Shown here: in pieces, positions 7,967-15,742 of the stretch
How positions within the stretch are numbered: position 1 is the stretch's first letter
How the letters are laid out: every line of letters begins with the position of its first letter
Source: Candidatus Edwardsbacteria bacterium
GTDB lineage: Bacteria; Edwardsbacteria; AC1; EtOH8
Direction of reading: 5' to 3'
Length of the DNA: 60,200 bases
NCBI GenBank assembly: GCA_031082425.1
Contig: JAVHLB010000008.1
Location: 1-60,200, forward strand
Program-made: the position numbers and the translations under genes
Notes under the pieces: model-generated
What the model saw: the letters and a program-made list of their open reading frames with translations, nothing else
What the model was told of the DNA's origin: nothing
The model's database searches: none

Positions 7967-8893
7967 ATGTCTAAAAAAGTTTTATTGGCCACCGAAAAGC
8001 CCTTCGCCAAGGTGGCGGTGGAAGGTATCTCCAAGATCTTCACCCAGGCCGGCTACGAGCTGATCAAGCTGGAAAAATACACCGACAAGGCCGACCTGCT
8101 GAAGGCGGTGGCCGACGCCGACGCCATGATCATCCGCTCGGACAAGGCCGACGCCGCGGTGATCGAGGCCGGCCAGAACCTGAAGGTCATCGTCCGGGCC
8201 GGGGCGGGCTACGACAACATCGATCTGGCGGCGGCCAGCGCCAAGGGGATCTGCGCCATGAACACCCCGGGGCAGAACTCCAACGCGGTGGCCGAACTGG
8301 CCCTGGGGTTGATGGTCTTTCTGGCCCGCAACAAGTTCACCGAGGGCAACGGCTCGGAGCTGAGGGGCAAGAAGCTGGGCATCCATGCCTACGGCAACGT
8401 GGGCCGGCTGGTGGCCGGCATCGCCAAGGGCTTTGGGATGGAGATCTGCGCCTTCGATCCCTTCGTCGAAAAATCCAAGATGGAGGCCGAGGGGGTCAAG
8501 GTGTTTGAAAAGATGGAAGACCTCTATTCCCAGTGCGACTACGTCTCCCTGCACATACCGGCCAACGACCAGACCAAAAAGTCCATCAATTACGACCTGC
8601 TGTCCAAGATGAAGAAGGGCGCGGCCCTGATCAACACCGCCCGCAAGGAGGTGATCGACGAGGAGGGCCTCAAGAAAGTGATGGCCGAGCGGGAGGACCT
8701 GAAGTACGCCACCGACATCGCCCCGGACTGCCACGCCGAGATCGCCGAGAAGCTGGGCAACCGCTACCACGCCACCAAGAAGAAGATGGGGGCCGAGACC
8801 TCGGAGGCCAACATCAACGCCGGGCTGGCGGCGGCCAACCAGATCGTCAAGTTTTTGGAGCAGGGCGATAGGACCTTCCAGGTGAACAAATAA
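7967..8893 (+). CDS. serA: D-3-phosphoglycerate dehydrogenase, short form
   Basis: At 308 residues it lacks the C-terminal ACT regulatory domain of long SerA enzymes. It oxidises 3-phosphoglycerate to 3-phosphohydroxypyruvate with NAD+, feeding serC. The Rossmann motif reads HAYGNVG (about residues 140-146) instead of the classical GxGxxG. The catalytic arginine is present in NTARKEV (about 226), but the canonical His-Ile-Gly-Ala is KMGAETSEAN, so the catalytic histidine is replaced. I recall the same KKMGA form in Bacteroidetes PGDH, so this is probably a lineage-type enzyme rather than a dead one. Ribosome site AAAGGG. A terminator follows. Confidence 0.88.
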   Translation: MSKKVLLATEKPFAKVAVEGISKIFTQAGYELIKLEKYTDKADLLKAVADADAMIIRSDKADAAVIEAGQNLKVIVRAGAGYDNIDLAAASAKGICAMNTPGQNSNAVAELALGLMVFLARNKFTEGNGSELRGKKLGIHAYGNVGRLVAGIAKGFGMEICAFDPFVEKSKMEAEGVKVFEKMEDLYSQCDYVSLHIPANDQTKKSINYDLLSKMKKGAALINTARKEVIDEEGLKKVMAEREDLKYATDIAPDCHAEIAEKLGNRYHATKKKMGAETSEANINAGLAAANQIVKFLEQGDRTFQVNK

Positions 8894-8912
8894 CTTTTGA
8901 CCGCCCCCTTTA

Positions 8913-8940
8913 TCCCCCTCCCGCAAGGAGGGGGATTTTT
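8913..8940 (+). terminator. rho-independent terminator after serA
   Basis: TCCCCCTCC (8913-8921) and GGAGGGGGA (8927-8935) form a perfect 9-bp stem with a 5-base loop, followed by TTTTT. Its sequence style (CCCCCTTTATCCCC...AAGGAGGGG) is shared with the terminator at 13302-13358. Confidence 0.85.
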
Positions 8941-9001
8941 AATCCCTTCTCCTATGGGGAAAGGGTAGGGGTTAGGACCGTCCCCGGGCTATTTAATTTG
9001 A

Positions 9002-9030
9002 TTGAAATTTAAACGGAAATGTAATAGAAT
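9002..9030 (+). promoter_or_regulatory. promoter of the DUF1015 gene
   Basis: TTGAAA (9002-9007), 17-base spacer, TAGAAT (9025-9030). It lies after the serA terminator and about 50 bases ahead of the ATG at 9082, so the DUF1015 gene can be expressed apart from serCA. Confidence 0.6.
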
Positions 9031-9081
9031 TAATGTTCATTTGATCAAACAATAGTTTTAAATATAAACATCAGGAGCAAC

Positions 9082-10329
9082 ATGGCCATCGTTCTACCAT
9101 TCAAGGCAGTCCGCCCCAAAAAGGAGTTTGCCAAGGACATCGCCGCGCCGCCCTATGACGTGGTCAACAGCGAGGAGGCCCGGGAGCTGGCCAAAGGCAA
9201 CGACAAGAGCTACCTGCACATCAGCCGCCCGGAGATAGATCTGGACCCCAAGACCGACGAACATGCCGGCCAGGTATACGACCAGGGGAAGATAAACTTC
9301 GAGAAATTCAAGGCCAACGGCTGGATGTTCCAGGAGCAAAAGCCCTGCTTCTACATCTACAAGCAGATCATGGGCGGCCACCAGCAGATCGGCCTGGTGG
9401 CGGTGGCCTCGGCCGAGGACTATGACCGGGATGTCATCAAGAAGCACGAGCACACAAGACCCGACAAGGAGGACGACCGCACCCGGCACATCAGCACCAT
9501 AGACGCCAACACCGAGCCGGTGTTCTTCACCTATCCGGCGGTGCCGGCCATAGACTCAATGATCAACGACTGGATCAAGCAGACCCCGGAATATGATTTC
9601 ACCAGCGACGACGGTGTCAAGCACACTTTGTGGGTCTGCAACGACGACCAAATCATCTCGGCGCTGAAGGCTGAATTCTCAAAACTGAAATACATGTACG
9701 TGGCCGACGGCCACCATCGCAGCGCCGCCGCCTGGCGTCTGTGGAAGGAGCGCAAGGCCCAGAACCCCCAGCATAATGGGAAGGAGGAGTACAATTTCTT
9801 TCTGACCGTGATCTTTCCCGACAACCAGATGAACATCATGGCCTACAACCGGGTGGTCAAGGACCTCAACGGCAATTCCAGTGACGAGTTTCTGAAGAAG
9901 CTCGGCCAGAAGTTCGCCGTAAGCGAGAACGCCCCGGATGTACCGGGAGCCAATTTGAAATTTTCCATGTACCTGGACGGCAAGTGGCATCTGCTGACCG
10001 CCAGGGACGGCAGCTATGATGACCAGGATCCGGTGAAAAGGCTGGACGCCTCGATCCTCCAGGACAACCTGCTGCAGCCTGTGCTGGGGATAGAGAACCC
10101 CCGCACCGACCAGCGGATCGGCTTCGTGGGCGGGATCCGGGGGACAAAAGAACTGGTCAAGCTGGTGGATTCCGGCAAGTATGCGGTGGCCTTCTCCCTG
10201 CACCCGGTCAACATCAAGCAGCTGATCAGCGTGGCCGATTCCGGGCAGGTGATGCCGCCCAAGAGCACCTGGTTCGAGCCCAAGCTGAGGAGCGGGTTGT
10301 TCGTGCATCAGTACAACGGCAAGAAATAA
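9082..10329 (+). CDS. DUF1015 family protein
   Basis: A 415-residue soluble protein recognised as DUF1015 (PF06245, SpoIIQ-neighbour/COG4198 type) by its start AVRPKKEFAKDIAAPPYDVVN, the block KKHEHTRPDKEDDRTRH, and YVADGHHRSAAAWR. The ADGHHR histidine-rich motif resembles the ParB/sulfiredoxin-like kinase fold, and a free-serine kinase activity has been described for related ParB-like proteins; assigning that here is inference only. It directly follows serC-serA, a recurring neighbourhood for this family, which fits a role in serine or phosphoserine metabolism. ATG 9082 has the ribosome site AGGAGC. Confidence 0.88.
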   Translation: MAIVLPFKAVRPKKEFAKDIAAPPYDVVNSEEARELAKGNDKSYLHISRPEIDLDPKTDEHAGQVYDQGKINFEKFKANGWMFQEQKPCFYIYKQIMGGHQQIGLVAVASAEDYDRDVIKKHEHTRPDKEDDRTRHISTIDANTEPVFFTYPAVPAIDSMINDWIKQTPEYDFTSDDGVKHTLWVCNDDQIISALKAEFSKLKYMYVADGHHRSAAAWRLWKERKAQNPQHNGKEEYNFFLTVIFPDNQMNIMAYNRVVKDLNGNSSDEFLKKLGQKFAVSENAPDVPGANLKFSMYLDGKWHLLTARDGSYDDQDPVKRLDASILQDNLLQPVLGIENPRTDQRIGFVGGIRGTKELVKLVDSGKYAVAFSLHPVNIKQLISVADSGQVMPPKSTWFEPKLRSGLFVHQYNGKK

Positions 10330-10340
10330 GATGCTAGATG

Positions 10341-10377
10341 AAGTTCCGGCTTTTTTAAGATCGGGACTTTGTTTTTT
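10341..10377 (+). terminator. terminator after the DUF1015 gene
   Basis: AAGTTCCG (10341-10348) pairs with CGGGACTT (10362-10369) with one G-T pair, followed by a T-rich tail (10370-10377). Confidence 0.65.
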
Positions 10378-10380
10378 CAC

Positions 10381-10409
10381 TTAAAATGATCCCCGATTTA
10401 TGGTATAAT
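10381..10409 (+). promoter_or_regulatory. putative purF promoter
   Basis: TTAAAA (10381-10386), 17-base spacer, TATAAT (10404-10409). The -10 is consensus and the -35 is weak. The leader that follows contains a TTTAGTGTGTTTGGTGGGC repeat half-copy (10460-10478). Confidence 0.5.
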
Positions 10410-10459
10410 AAATTTTAAAATCTGAACTTGCCTGTTAAACGCCAATCACAAAATTGTCG

Positions 10460-10478
10460 TTTAGTGTGTTTGGTGGGC
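10460..10478 (+). repeat. half-copy of the TTTCGTGTATTTCGTGGGC repeat
   Basis: TTTAGTGTGTTTGGTGGGC matches the right arm of the 4001-4065 repeat at 16 of 19 positions. The left arm is not recognisable. It lies in the purF leader. Confidence 0.5.
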
Positions 10479-10501
10479 AACATACTTAAGGGATATTGAA
10501 A

Positions 10502-11854
10502 ATGTGCGGAGTTTGCGGGGTCTATAATTTCGACAAGGCTTCCGAGATGCTGTACCTGGGAATTTTTGCCCTGCAGCACCGGGGGCAGGACAATGCCGGG
10601 ATGGCGGTCTGGGACGGGCGGGAGGTGAGGATACACAAGGACAAGGGGCTGGTGTTCGACATATTCAAGCCCGAGGTGCTGGCCGCCCTGCCGGGCCGGG
10701 TGGCCATCGGCCACACCCGCTACCCCACCGCCGGGGACAGCTCCCTGGTCAATGCCCAGCCCCATCATGCCGACACCAGGGACGGCCGGATGGTGATCGT
10801 CTCCAACGGCGACGTCACCAACATGCTGGAGCAGACCCGCTACCTCAAAGCCCAGGGCTTCACCCCCTACGGTTCCAACGATGCCGAGGTGATAGTGGCC
10901 TCGATCGCCTGCTATTACGAACAGAGCGGGGATGTCGCCCGGGCCATAGAGATGATGATGGACAATGTCCAGGGCAGCTATTCGGCCATTTTGCTGTTCC
11001 GGGGTGATATGTACGTATTCCGGGACCCCCTGGGCATCCGGCCGCTTTCCCTGGGGAAATCGGGCGACGGGCTGGTCTTCGCCTCGGAGAGCTGCGCCAT
11101 CGAGACCATGGGGGGCAGCTACCAGCGGGATATCGAGCCGGGAGAGCTGTTCATCGTCAAACCCGGCGGCACCGAGAGCCGGAGGCTTAAAAAGATGCCC
11201 CATTACAAACACTGCGTGTTCGAGCACATATATTTTTCCCGCCCCGACAGCGTGGTCTACGGGGAGAGCGTGGCCCAGAAACGGTTCATGTTCGGCCAGA
11301 AACTGGCCCAGGAGAGCCGGGTGCTGTCGGAATTCGTGATGCCGGTGCCGGACTCCTCCAATAATGCCGCCCTGGGCTATGCCGACCAGGCCGGGATCCC
11401 CTTCAAGCTGGCCCTGATCCGCAGCCATTACATCGGCCGGACCTTCATCGGCTCCTCCCAGGCCATCCGGGATTTCGCCGTCAAGCTCAAGTTCAACCCG
11501 GTCAAGAGCCTGATCCGGGGCAAGAAGGTGGGGGTGGTGGACGATTCCATCGTCCGGGGCACCACCTCCAAAAAACTGATGAAGTTCATCCGGGAGGCCG
11601 GGGCGGAGGAGATCCACTTCCGGATAGCCTCGCCGCCCATAAAACATCCCTGCTTTTACGGGGTGGATACCCCCCGAAGGCACGAATTGATAGCCTCATC
11701 CCAGTCGGAGGGGCAGATAAAAGAGTTCGTGGGGGCGGATACCCTCAGTTACCTTTCCCTGGAGGGCCTGAAATCATGCCTGAAGGAGCCGGGGAACTAC
11801 TGCTATGCCTGCCTGGACGGACGTTATCCCATCGACCCGCCGCCCGGCAAATAG
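10502..11854 (+). CDS. purF: amidophosphoribosyltransferase
   Basis: PurF transfers the glutamine amide to PRPP to make phosphoribosylamine, the first committed step of purine synthesis. The 450-residue protein begins MCGVCGVYN, with Cys2 as the Ntn glutaminase nucleophile exposed after Met removal; there is no propeptide. The glutaminase domain carries HRGQDNAGMA and SNGDVTN, and the phosphoribosyltransferase domain carries the PRPP loop VGVVDDSIVRGTTS. Four cysteines in the Bacillus-type positions (HCVFEH, HPCFYG and CYAC near the end) suggest a 4Fe-4S cluster. I use ATG 10502 rather than the TTG at 10496, because the latter would bury the nucleophile. Ribosome site AAGGGA. Confidence 0.94.
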   Translation: MCGVCGVYNFDKASEMLYLGIFALQHRGQDNAGMAVWDGREVRIHKDKGLVFDIFKPEVLAALPGRVAIGHTRYPTAGDSSLVNAQPHHADTRDGRMVIVSNGDVTNMLEQTRYLKAQGFTPYGSNDAEVIVASIACYYEQSGDVARAIEMMMDNVQGSYSAILLFRGDMYVFRDPLGIRPLSLGKSGDGLVFASESCAIETMGGSYQRDIEPGELFIVKPGGTESRRLKKMPHYKHCVFEHIYFSRPDSVVYGESVAQKRFMFGQKLAQESRVLSEFVMPVPDSSNNAALGYADQAGIPFKLALIRSHYIGRTFIGSSQAIRDFAVKLKFNPVKSLIRGKKVGVVDDSIVRGTTSKKLMKFIREAGAEEIHFRIASPPIKHPCFYGVDTPRRHELIASSQSEGQIKEFVGADTLSYLSLEGLKSCLKEPGNYCYACLDGRYPIDPPPGK

Positions 11855-11912
11855 TATTTTATATTTCAGTCCGGAGCATGGGGTTAAAAAATAAATTTAT
11901 TATAAAAAAATC

Positions 11913-11941
11913 TTGACTTTGGCCCCCAATTATGAGAACAT
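11913..11941 (+). promoter_or_regulatory. possible promoter of the CsgG cluster
   Basis: TTGACT (11913-11918) is a good -35; at 17 bases the -10 is GAACAT, a poor match. It is the only candidate in the 111-base gap ahead of the cluster. Confidence 0.35.
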
Positions 11942-11965
11942 TTTCAAAAAGGAGGAGTAAAACCT

Positions 11966-13303
11966 ATGCTCAATCTCAGGAAGCTTGTTTTCTTACTGAT
12001 TGTGGCCCTGATCCTGCCTGCTACAATATATGCCGGCGGCAAGTGGTATAATTACTACGAGGAAGGCCAGAAATACATGAAGCTGGGCAGCTGGGACCGT
12101 GCCATTGACGAGTTCCGCAGCGCCGCTTCTTTGGAATTCAAGGATAAACCCCAGTTCCGGATGTACGGGATGCATTTTATGGACTATTTCCCCCAGCGGG
12201 AGATGGGCATCTGTTATTATAACCTGGGCGATGAGGCCAATGCCAAGAAATCCCTGGAGCTATCCATGGCCTTCGCCCCCTCCAAACGGGCCCGGGAATA
12301 TCTGGACAAGCTCTCCAGGGGCGATGCCCCGTCGGCCGCCTCGCTTACCCCCTACGTCGACCGGGATGAGGAAAAGCGCCTGGCCCGGGAGAGGGAGCAG
12401 ATAGAGCGGGAGAAGAAACGGCTGGCCGAGCAGGCTGCCGCCCTGGAACGGCAGAAGAAGGAGGCCGATGAGGCCACCTCCAAGAAGGTGGCCATGGAAG
12501 AAAAGCGGATCGCCGCGGAAAGGGAGCGCCTGGCCAGGCTGGAGGCCGAGAAGACCACCAGCGATGCCGGCACCCTGCCGGTGGGGGCCCTGACCTACGA
12601 CCCCACCCGGGTCACCCAGGTGGGATCCCGGCTCTCCATAGCGGTCCTGCCCTTCGAGAACAAGGGGGGGGACGCCACCATCTCCAGCACCGTCCAGGAC
12701 AAGATGATCACCTCGCTGTACAGCCTGAAAAGGTTCAAGATCATCGAGCGGTCCCAGATCGACAAGGTGATGAACGAGCAGAAGCTCGGGATGACCGGGG
12801 CCATAGACCCCGATCGGGCGGTCAAGGTGGGCAAGATGATCGGGGTGGACGCCATCCTGATCGGCTCCATCTCCTCCACCGCAACCGGGGTGGGCATGGA
12901 TGCCCGGCTGATCGACACCGAATCCGGGGTGATCATCACCGCCAAGGACGCCTACAGCCCCAAGAACTCCCTGCAGGACGTCAAGAACATGGCCACCGAC
13001 ATCTCCATCCAGGTGTACAACGACGTGCCGCTGGTGGAGGGCTACGTCATCAAGGCCGACGTGCCGACCATCGTGCTGGATGTGGGCTCGGCCAAGGGGA
13101 TGCGCAAGGGCATGAAGATGGTGGTCTACAAGGAGGGCGACGCCATCACCCACCCGGTGACCGGGGAGATCCTGGGCAAGCAGGTCACCAAGATGGGCGA
13201 GCTGCTGCTGACCGAGGTCCAGGCCAAGATGTCCGAGGCCCAGGTGGTGGAGAAGGAACCGGGCCAGACCTTTACCGTGGGCAACAAGGTGGTGGCCAAA
13301 TAG
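11966..13303 (+). CDS. CsgG-domain protein with N-terminal TPR-like region and coiled coil
   Basis: This 445-residue secreted protein has a signal peptide (about 1-23, cleavage near IYAGG), a TPR-like segment (about 30-120), a highly charged coiled coil rich in E, R and K (about 128-195), a CsgG-like domain (about 215-345: SIAVLPFENKGG, FKIIERSQIDKVMNEQKLG, VGKMIGVDAILIGSIS) and a C-terminal module with GMRKGMKMVV and HPVTGEILGK that resembles the FlgT C-terminal domain. CsgG forms the outer-membrane curli secretion channel, but no curli subunit genes are here. There is no lipobox. It is the first of three CsgG paralogues in this cluster. Ribosome site AAGGAGG. Confidence 0.85.
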   Translation: MLNLRKLVFLLIVALILPATIYAGGKWYNYYEEGQKYMKLGSWDRAIDEFRSAASLEFKDKPQFRMYGMHFMDYFPQREMGICYYNLGDEANAKKSLELSMAFAPSKRAREYLDKLSRGDAPSAASLTPYVDRDEEKRLAREREQIEREKKRLAEQAAALERQKKEADEATSKKVAMEEKRIAAERERLARLEAEKTTSDAGTLPVGALTYDPTRVTQVGSRLSIAVLPFENKGGDATISSTVQDKMITSLYSLKRFKIIERSQIDKVMNEQKLGMTGAIDPDRAVKVGKMIGVDAILIGSISSTATGVGMDARLIDTESGVIITAKDAYSPKNSLQDVKNMATDISIQVYNDVPLVEGYVIKADVPTIVLDVGSAKGMRKGMKMVVYKEGDAITHPVTGEILGKQVTKMGELLLTEVQAKMSEAQVVEKEPGQTFTVGNKVVAK

Positions 13304-13358
13304 ACCACCCCCCTTAATCCCCTCCTTGATCAAGGAGGGGACATGGGGAGGTCTTTTT
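13302..13358 (+). terminator. strong nested terminator after the first CsgG gene
   Basis: An inner stem TCCCCTCCTT/AAGGAGGGGA sits inside an outer stem AGACCACCCC/GGGGAGGTCT with one A-A mismatch, ending in TTTTT (13354-13358). The outer stem begins within the TAG stop codon. The sequence resembles the terminator at 8913-8940. The next 125 bases to 13483 show no clear promoter. Confidence 0.85.
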
Positions 13359-13483
13359 ATAAAAATATTTCTCTGTTTGTAATTTATTTTATGAAGGGAG
13401 GTGGGGTTTTCTTTATAAAGGTATAGTATGCTATCTGTGAATAAGTAATAACCAAATTTTAATAATTACTGGAGGAACTCACA

Positions 13484-14761
13484 ATGCGCAAGTTAGGTTT
13501 GATACTACTGACCATAGCCGCTATTGGCTCGCTGGCCTACGCCCAGAACATTGATTTCAATATAATGGGCACCGGGGCCCGGGCCCGGGGAATGGGCGGG
13601 GCCTTCATCGGCGTGGCCGACGACGCCACGGCAGTGGGTTGGAACCCGGCAGGTATTGCCCAGTTGGAAAAGCCAGAGGCTTCTGCAGTGGCATTATTTA
13701 ACATTAAAAGCATAACAAATGAAGGCACCTTTACCGACGATCCGACTTGGAACTATAAGGAAACTGAATCTGTAAAGCACTTTGCTCCGGCATTTGGTAG
13801 CCTTATATTGCCTTTTAAAGCTGCCGAAAAGAATGTTGTATTTGCTGTTGCTTATCAGCGACTGATTGATTTTGGCTATGTCCATACAAAAGACACTACC
13901 GTTCTTGGTATTACTTATACATCAATTGATAAAATGACTGGTGGAGTGGATGCAATAACTCCAGCGGCCGCTATTCAAATTACCCCACAAATCATGATAG
14001 GAGCCGCTGGTAACATAATCGTAAGGGGTGGCGAGTATACTGAAGAAACAACGTCCTCTGATGATTCTTATGACTATAACTGGACACAAAACTATAGTTA
14101 TTCTGGTTTTAATTTCAACACGGGTATTTTAGCCACTTTCAATAAATTTAATTTGGGCGCTTCTTTCAGATTTCCGTTTAATTTAAAAGAAGAAAGTGAA
14201 TGGGAAGAAAGCGTAACTGGATTTACTGGTTCCAGTGGGGATGGCCCTGTTTACGAGTATAATTTCCCATTGATGATGGGCTTTGGCGTTGCGCTCAAAC
14301 CAACTGATAAACTGACCTTAGCTGCCGATTTTGAAACCAGAAAATATTCCAATACAAACGGCGAATGGGAATACATGGGCATGACCGGCACCGATACAAT
14401 GGATTGGCAAGATTGCAACCAGTTCAGAGTCGGGTTGGAATATATCATGTCCGGGACCAATGCGGTATTTCCGATCAGGCTTGGTTTTAGGACTGATCCA
14501 AAGACCACGCCATCGGTTGTTAATGATTGGGACGCTTCATTTAATCTGGTTTCGTCAGATACAACCACATTAAACGGCAAAGTATATACTGCTGGCTTCG
14601 GTTTAGTGATGGGGAAATTGATGTTAGATTTTGCCTATGAAATGTCCACGGGAGATATTTACTATAAGGAAAATAATTGGGGTATTGATAACACCAGTTG
14701 GACTTGGAAAGATTCGGAGGTATCCCACAACATCATGGCCTCGGCCATCATTCACTTCTAA
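13484..14761 (+). CDS. FadL/PorV-like outer-membrane beta-barrel protein
   Basis: The 425-residue protein has a signal peptide (cleavage near AYAQN) followed by GTGARARGMGGAFIGVADDATAVGWNPAGIA, the N-terminal hatch signature of the OmpP1/FadL/TodX and PorV/UPF0164 families. The rest is aromatic-rich beta sequence ending in a phenylalanine (SAIIHF), as in outer-membrane barrels. FadL proteins admit hydrophobic compounds, and PorV is a shuttle of the type IX system; which applies is unknown. The N-terminal 200 bases share the GC-rich codon use of neighbours, while most of the barrel (about 13700-14700) is clearly more AT-rich. Ribosome site TGGAGGA. Confidence 0.8.
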   Translation: MRKLGLILLTIAAIGSLAYAQNIDFNIMGTGARARGMGGAFIGVADDATAVGWNPAGIAQLEKPEASAVALFNIKSITNEGTFTDDPTWNYKETESVKHFAPAFGSLILPFKAAEKNVVFAVAYQRLIDFGYVHTKDTTVLGITYTSIDKMTGGVDAITPAAAIQITPQIMIGAAGNIIVRGGEYTEETTSSDDSYDYNWTQNYSYSGFNFNTGILATFNKFNLGASFRFPFNLKEESEWEESVTGFTGSSGDGPVYEYNFPLMMGFGVALKPTDKLTLAADFETRKYSNTNGEWEYMGMTGTDTMDWQDCNQFRVGLEYIMSGTNAVFPIRLGFRTDPKTTPSVVNDWDASFNLVSSDTTTLNGKVYTAGFGLVMGKLMLDFAYEMSTGDIYYKENNWGIDNTSWTWKDSEVSHNIMASAIIHF

Positions 14762-14805
14762 GAATTTCTACACGACGGCTTAAGAAATTTTAAAAGGAGA
14801 CAGAA

Positions 14806-15639
14806 ATGTTCAAAAAGACAACCATAATCGCAGTAGCTCTTATAGCCCTGGCCGGGCTGGCCCTGGCCCAGGTGGAACAGCAGGTGCAGGGCGCCGGAAT
14901 GGTGGACTGGACCACCCAGGCCGTCAAATCGACCGGCATCGGGGCCATCAACCCCAAACTGCCGCCCTCGGCCCAGCGCAAGAACGCCCTGCGGGCCGCC
15001 CAGCTGGACGCCATGCGCAACATGATGGAGACCCTCAACGGCGTGCTGCTGACCTCCGAGACCACGGTGGAGAACGCCATGATGAGCTCGGACATCATCA
15101 AGACCCGGGTGGAGGGCATCGTCCGGAACTTCCGCTTCACCTCCAAGCCCCGCTACATGTCCGACGGATCGGTGGAGATCGACATGGAGATGCTGCTCAA
15201 CCAGAAGGTGGGCGACGCCCTGTATCCCGAGACCATGGGCGGCAAGACCCCCACCTTTGCCAGCCTGCCGTCCGATTTCAACTCCCAGGAACCGGAGAAG
15301 TACACCGGGCTGATCATCGACGCCACCGGGACCGACGCCGTTCCGGCCATGGTCCCCAACGTGCTGGATGAGTCCGGCGAGGGCATCTACGGCCAGGATT
15401 TCGTCCCCCGCGAGGCGGCCGTCAAGAACGGCGTGGCCATCTACGCCAAGAGCGTGGAGGAGGCCCGCCGCAATGTTGAGAAGGTGGGCACCAACCCGCT
15501 GGTCATCATGGCCGTCCGCTCCTCGGGCCTCAACAAGGCCGACCTGGTGATCTCCGACGGCGACGTGGAGAAGGCGGCCCTGATCGCCGACAACACCGAT
15601 ATCTATGACAACTGCAAGGTGATCATCGTAGTCAAATAA
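14806..15639 (+). CDS. secreted LPP20/FlgT-N-like protein
   Basis: This 277-residue protein has a signal peptide (cleavage near ALAQV). The segment after it (NALRAAQLDAMRNMMETLNGVLLTSETTVEN) carries the A(x)3-A-x-D-A-x(2)-N pattern of LPP20 and FlgT N-terminal domains. There is no lipobox cysteine. The second half (RYMSDGSVEIDMEM... and NVEKVGTNPLVIMAV) looks like a periplasmic alpha/beta domain. It stands between a barrel protein and a longer FlgT-like protein with the same first domain. No direct functional homologue is recognised; a structural role in an outer-membrane complex is inference. Ribosome site AAAGGAGA. Confidence 0.75.
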   Translation: MFKKTTIIAVALIALAGLALAQVEQQVQGAGMVDWTTQAVKSTGIGAINPKLPPSAQRKNALRAAQLDAMRNMMETLNGVLLTSETTVENAMMSSDIIKTRVEGIVRNFRFTSKPRYMSDGSVEIDMEMLLNQKVGDALYPETMGGKTPTFASLPSDFNSQEPEKYTGLIIDATGTDAVPAMVPNVLDESGEGIYGQDFVPREAAVKNGVAIYAKSVEEARRNVEKVGTNPLVIMAVRSSGLNKADLVISDGDVEKAALIADNTDIYDNCKVIIVVK

Positions 15640-15662
15640 TTTCCGGATAACCAAATGATTAT

Positions 15663-15700
15663 GGGGAGAAGGCAAAAGGCGACCATACCTGCTTCTCCCC
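15663..15700 (+). terminator. stem-loop after the LPP20-like gene
   Basis: GGGGAGAAG (15663-15671) pairs with CTTCTCCCC (15692-15700) around a 20-base loop. There is no proper T-run, so it may be an RNA-stability or attenuating element rather than a full terminator. Confidence 0.5.
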
Positions 15701-15742
15701 GTAATTTATGCCAGACATAAATCCATTGGGAGGTTTTAGCGC

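Noticed and set aside
12260..13333. A 357-codon minus-strand frame
   Set aside because: Shadow of the first CsgG gene; Gly/His/Asp/Leu-rich translation without motifs.
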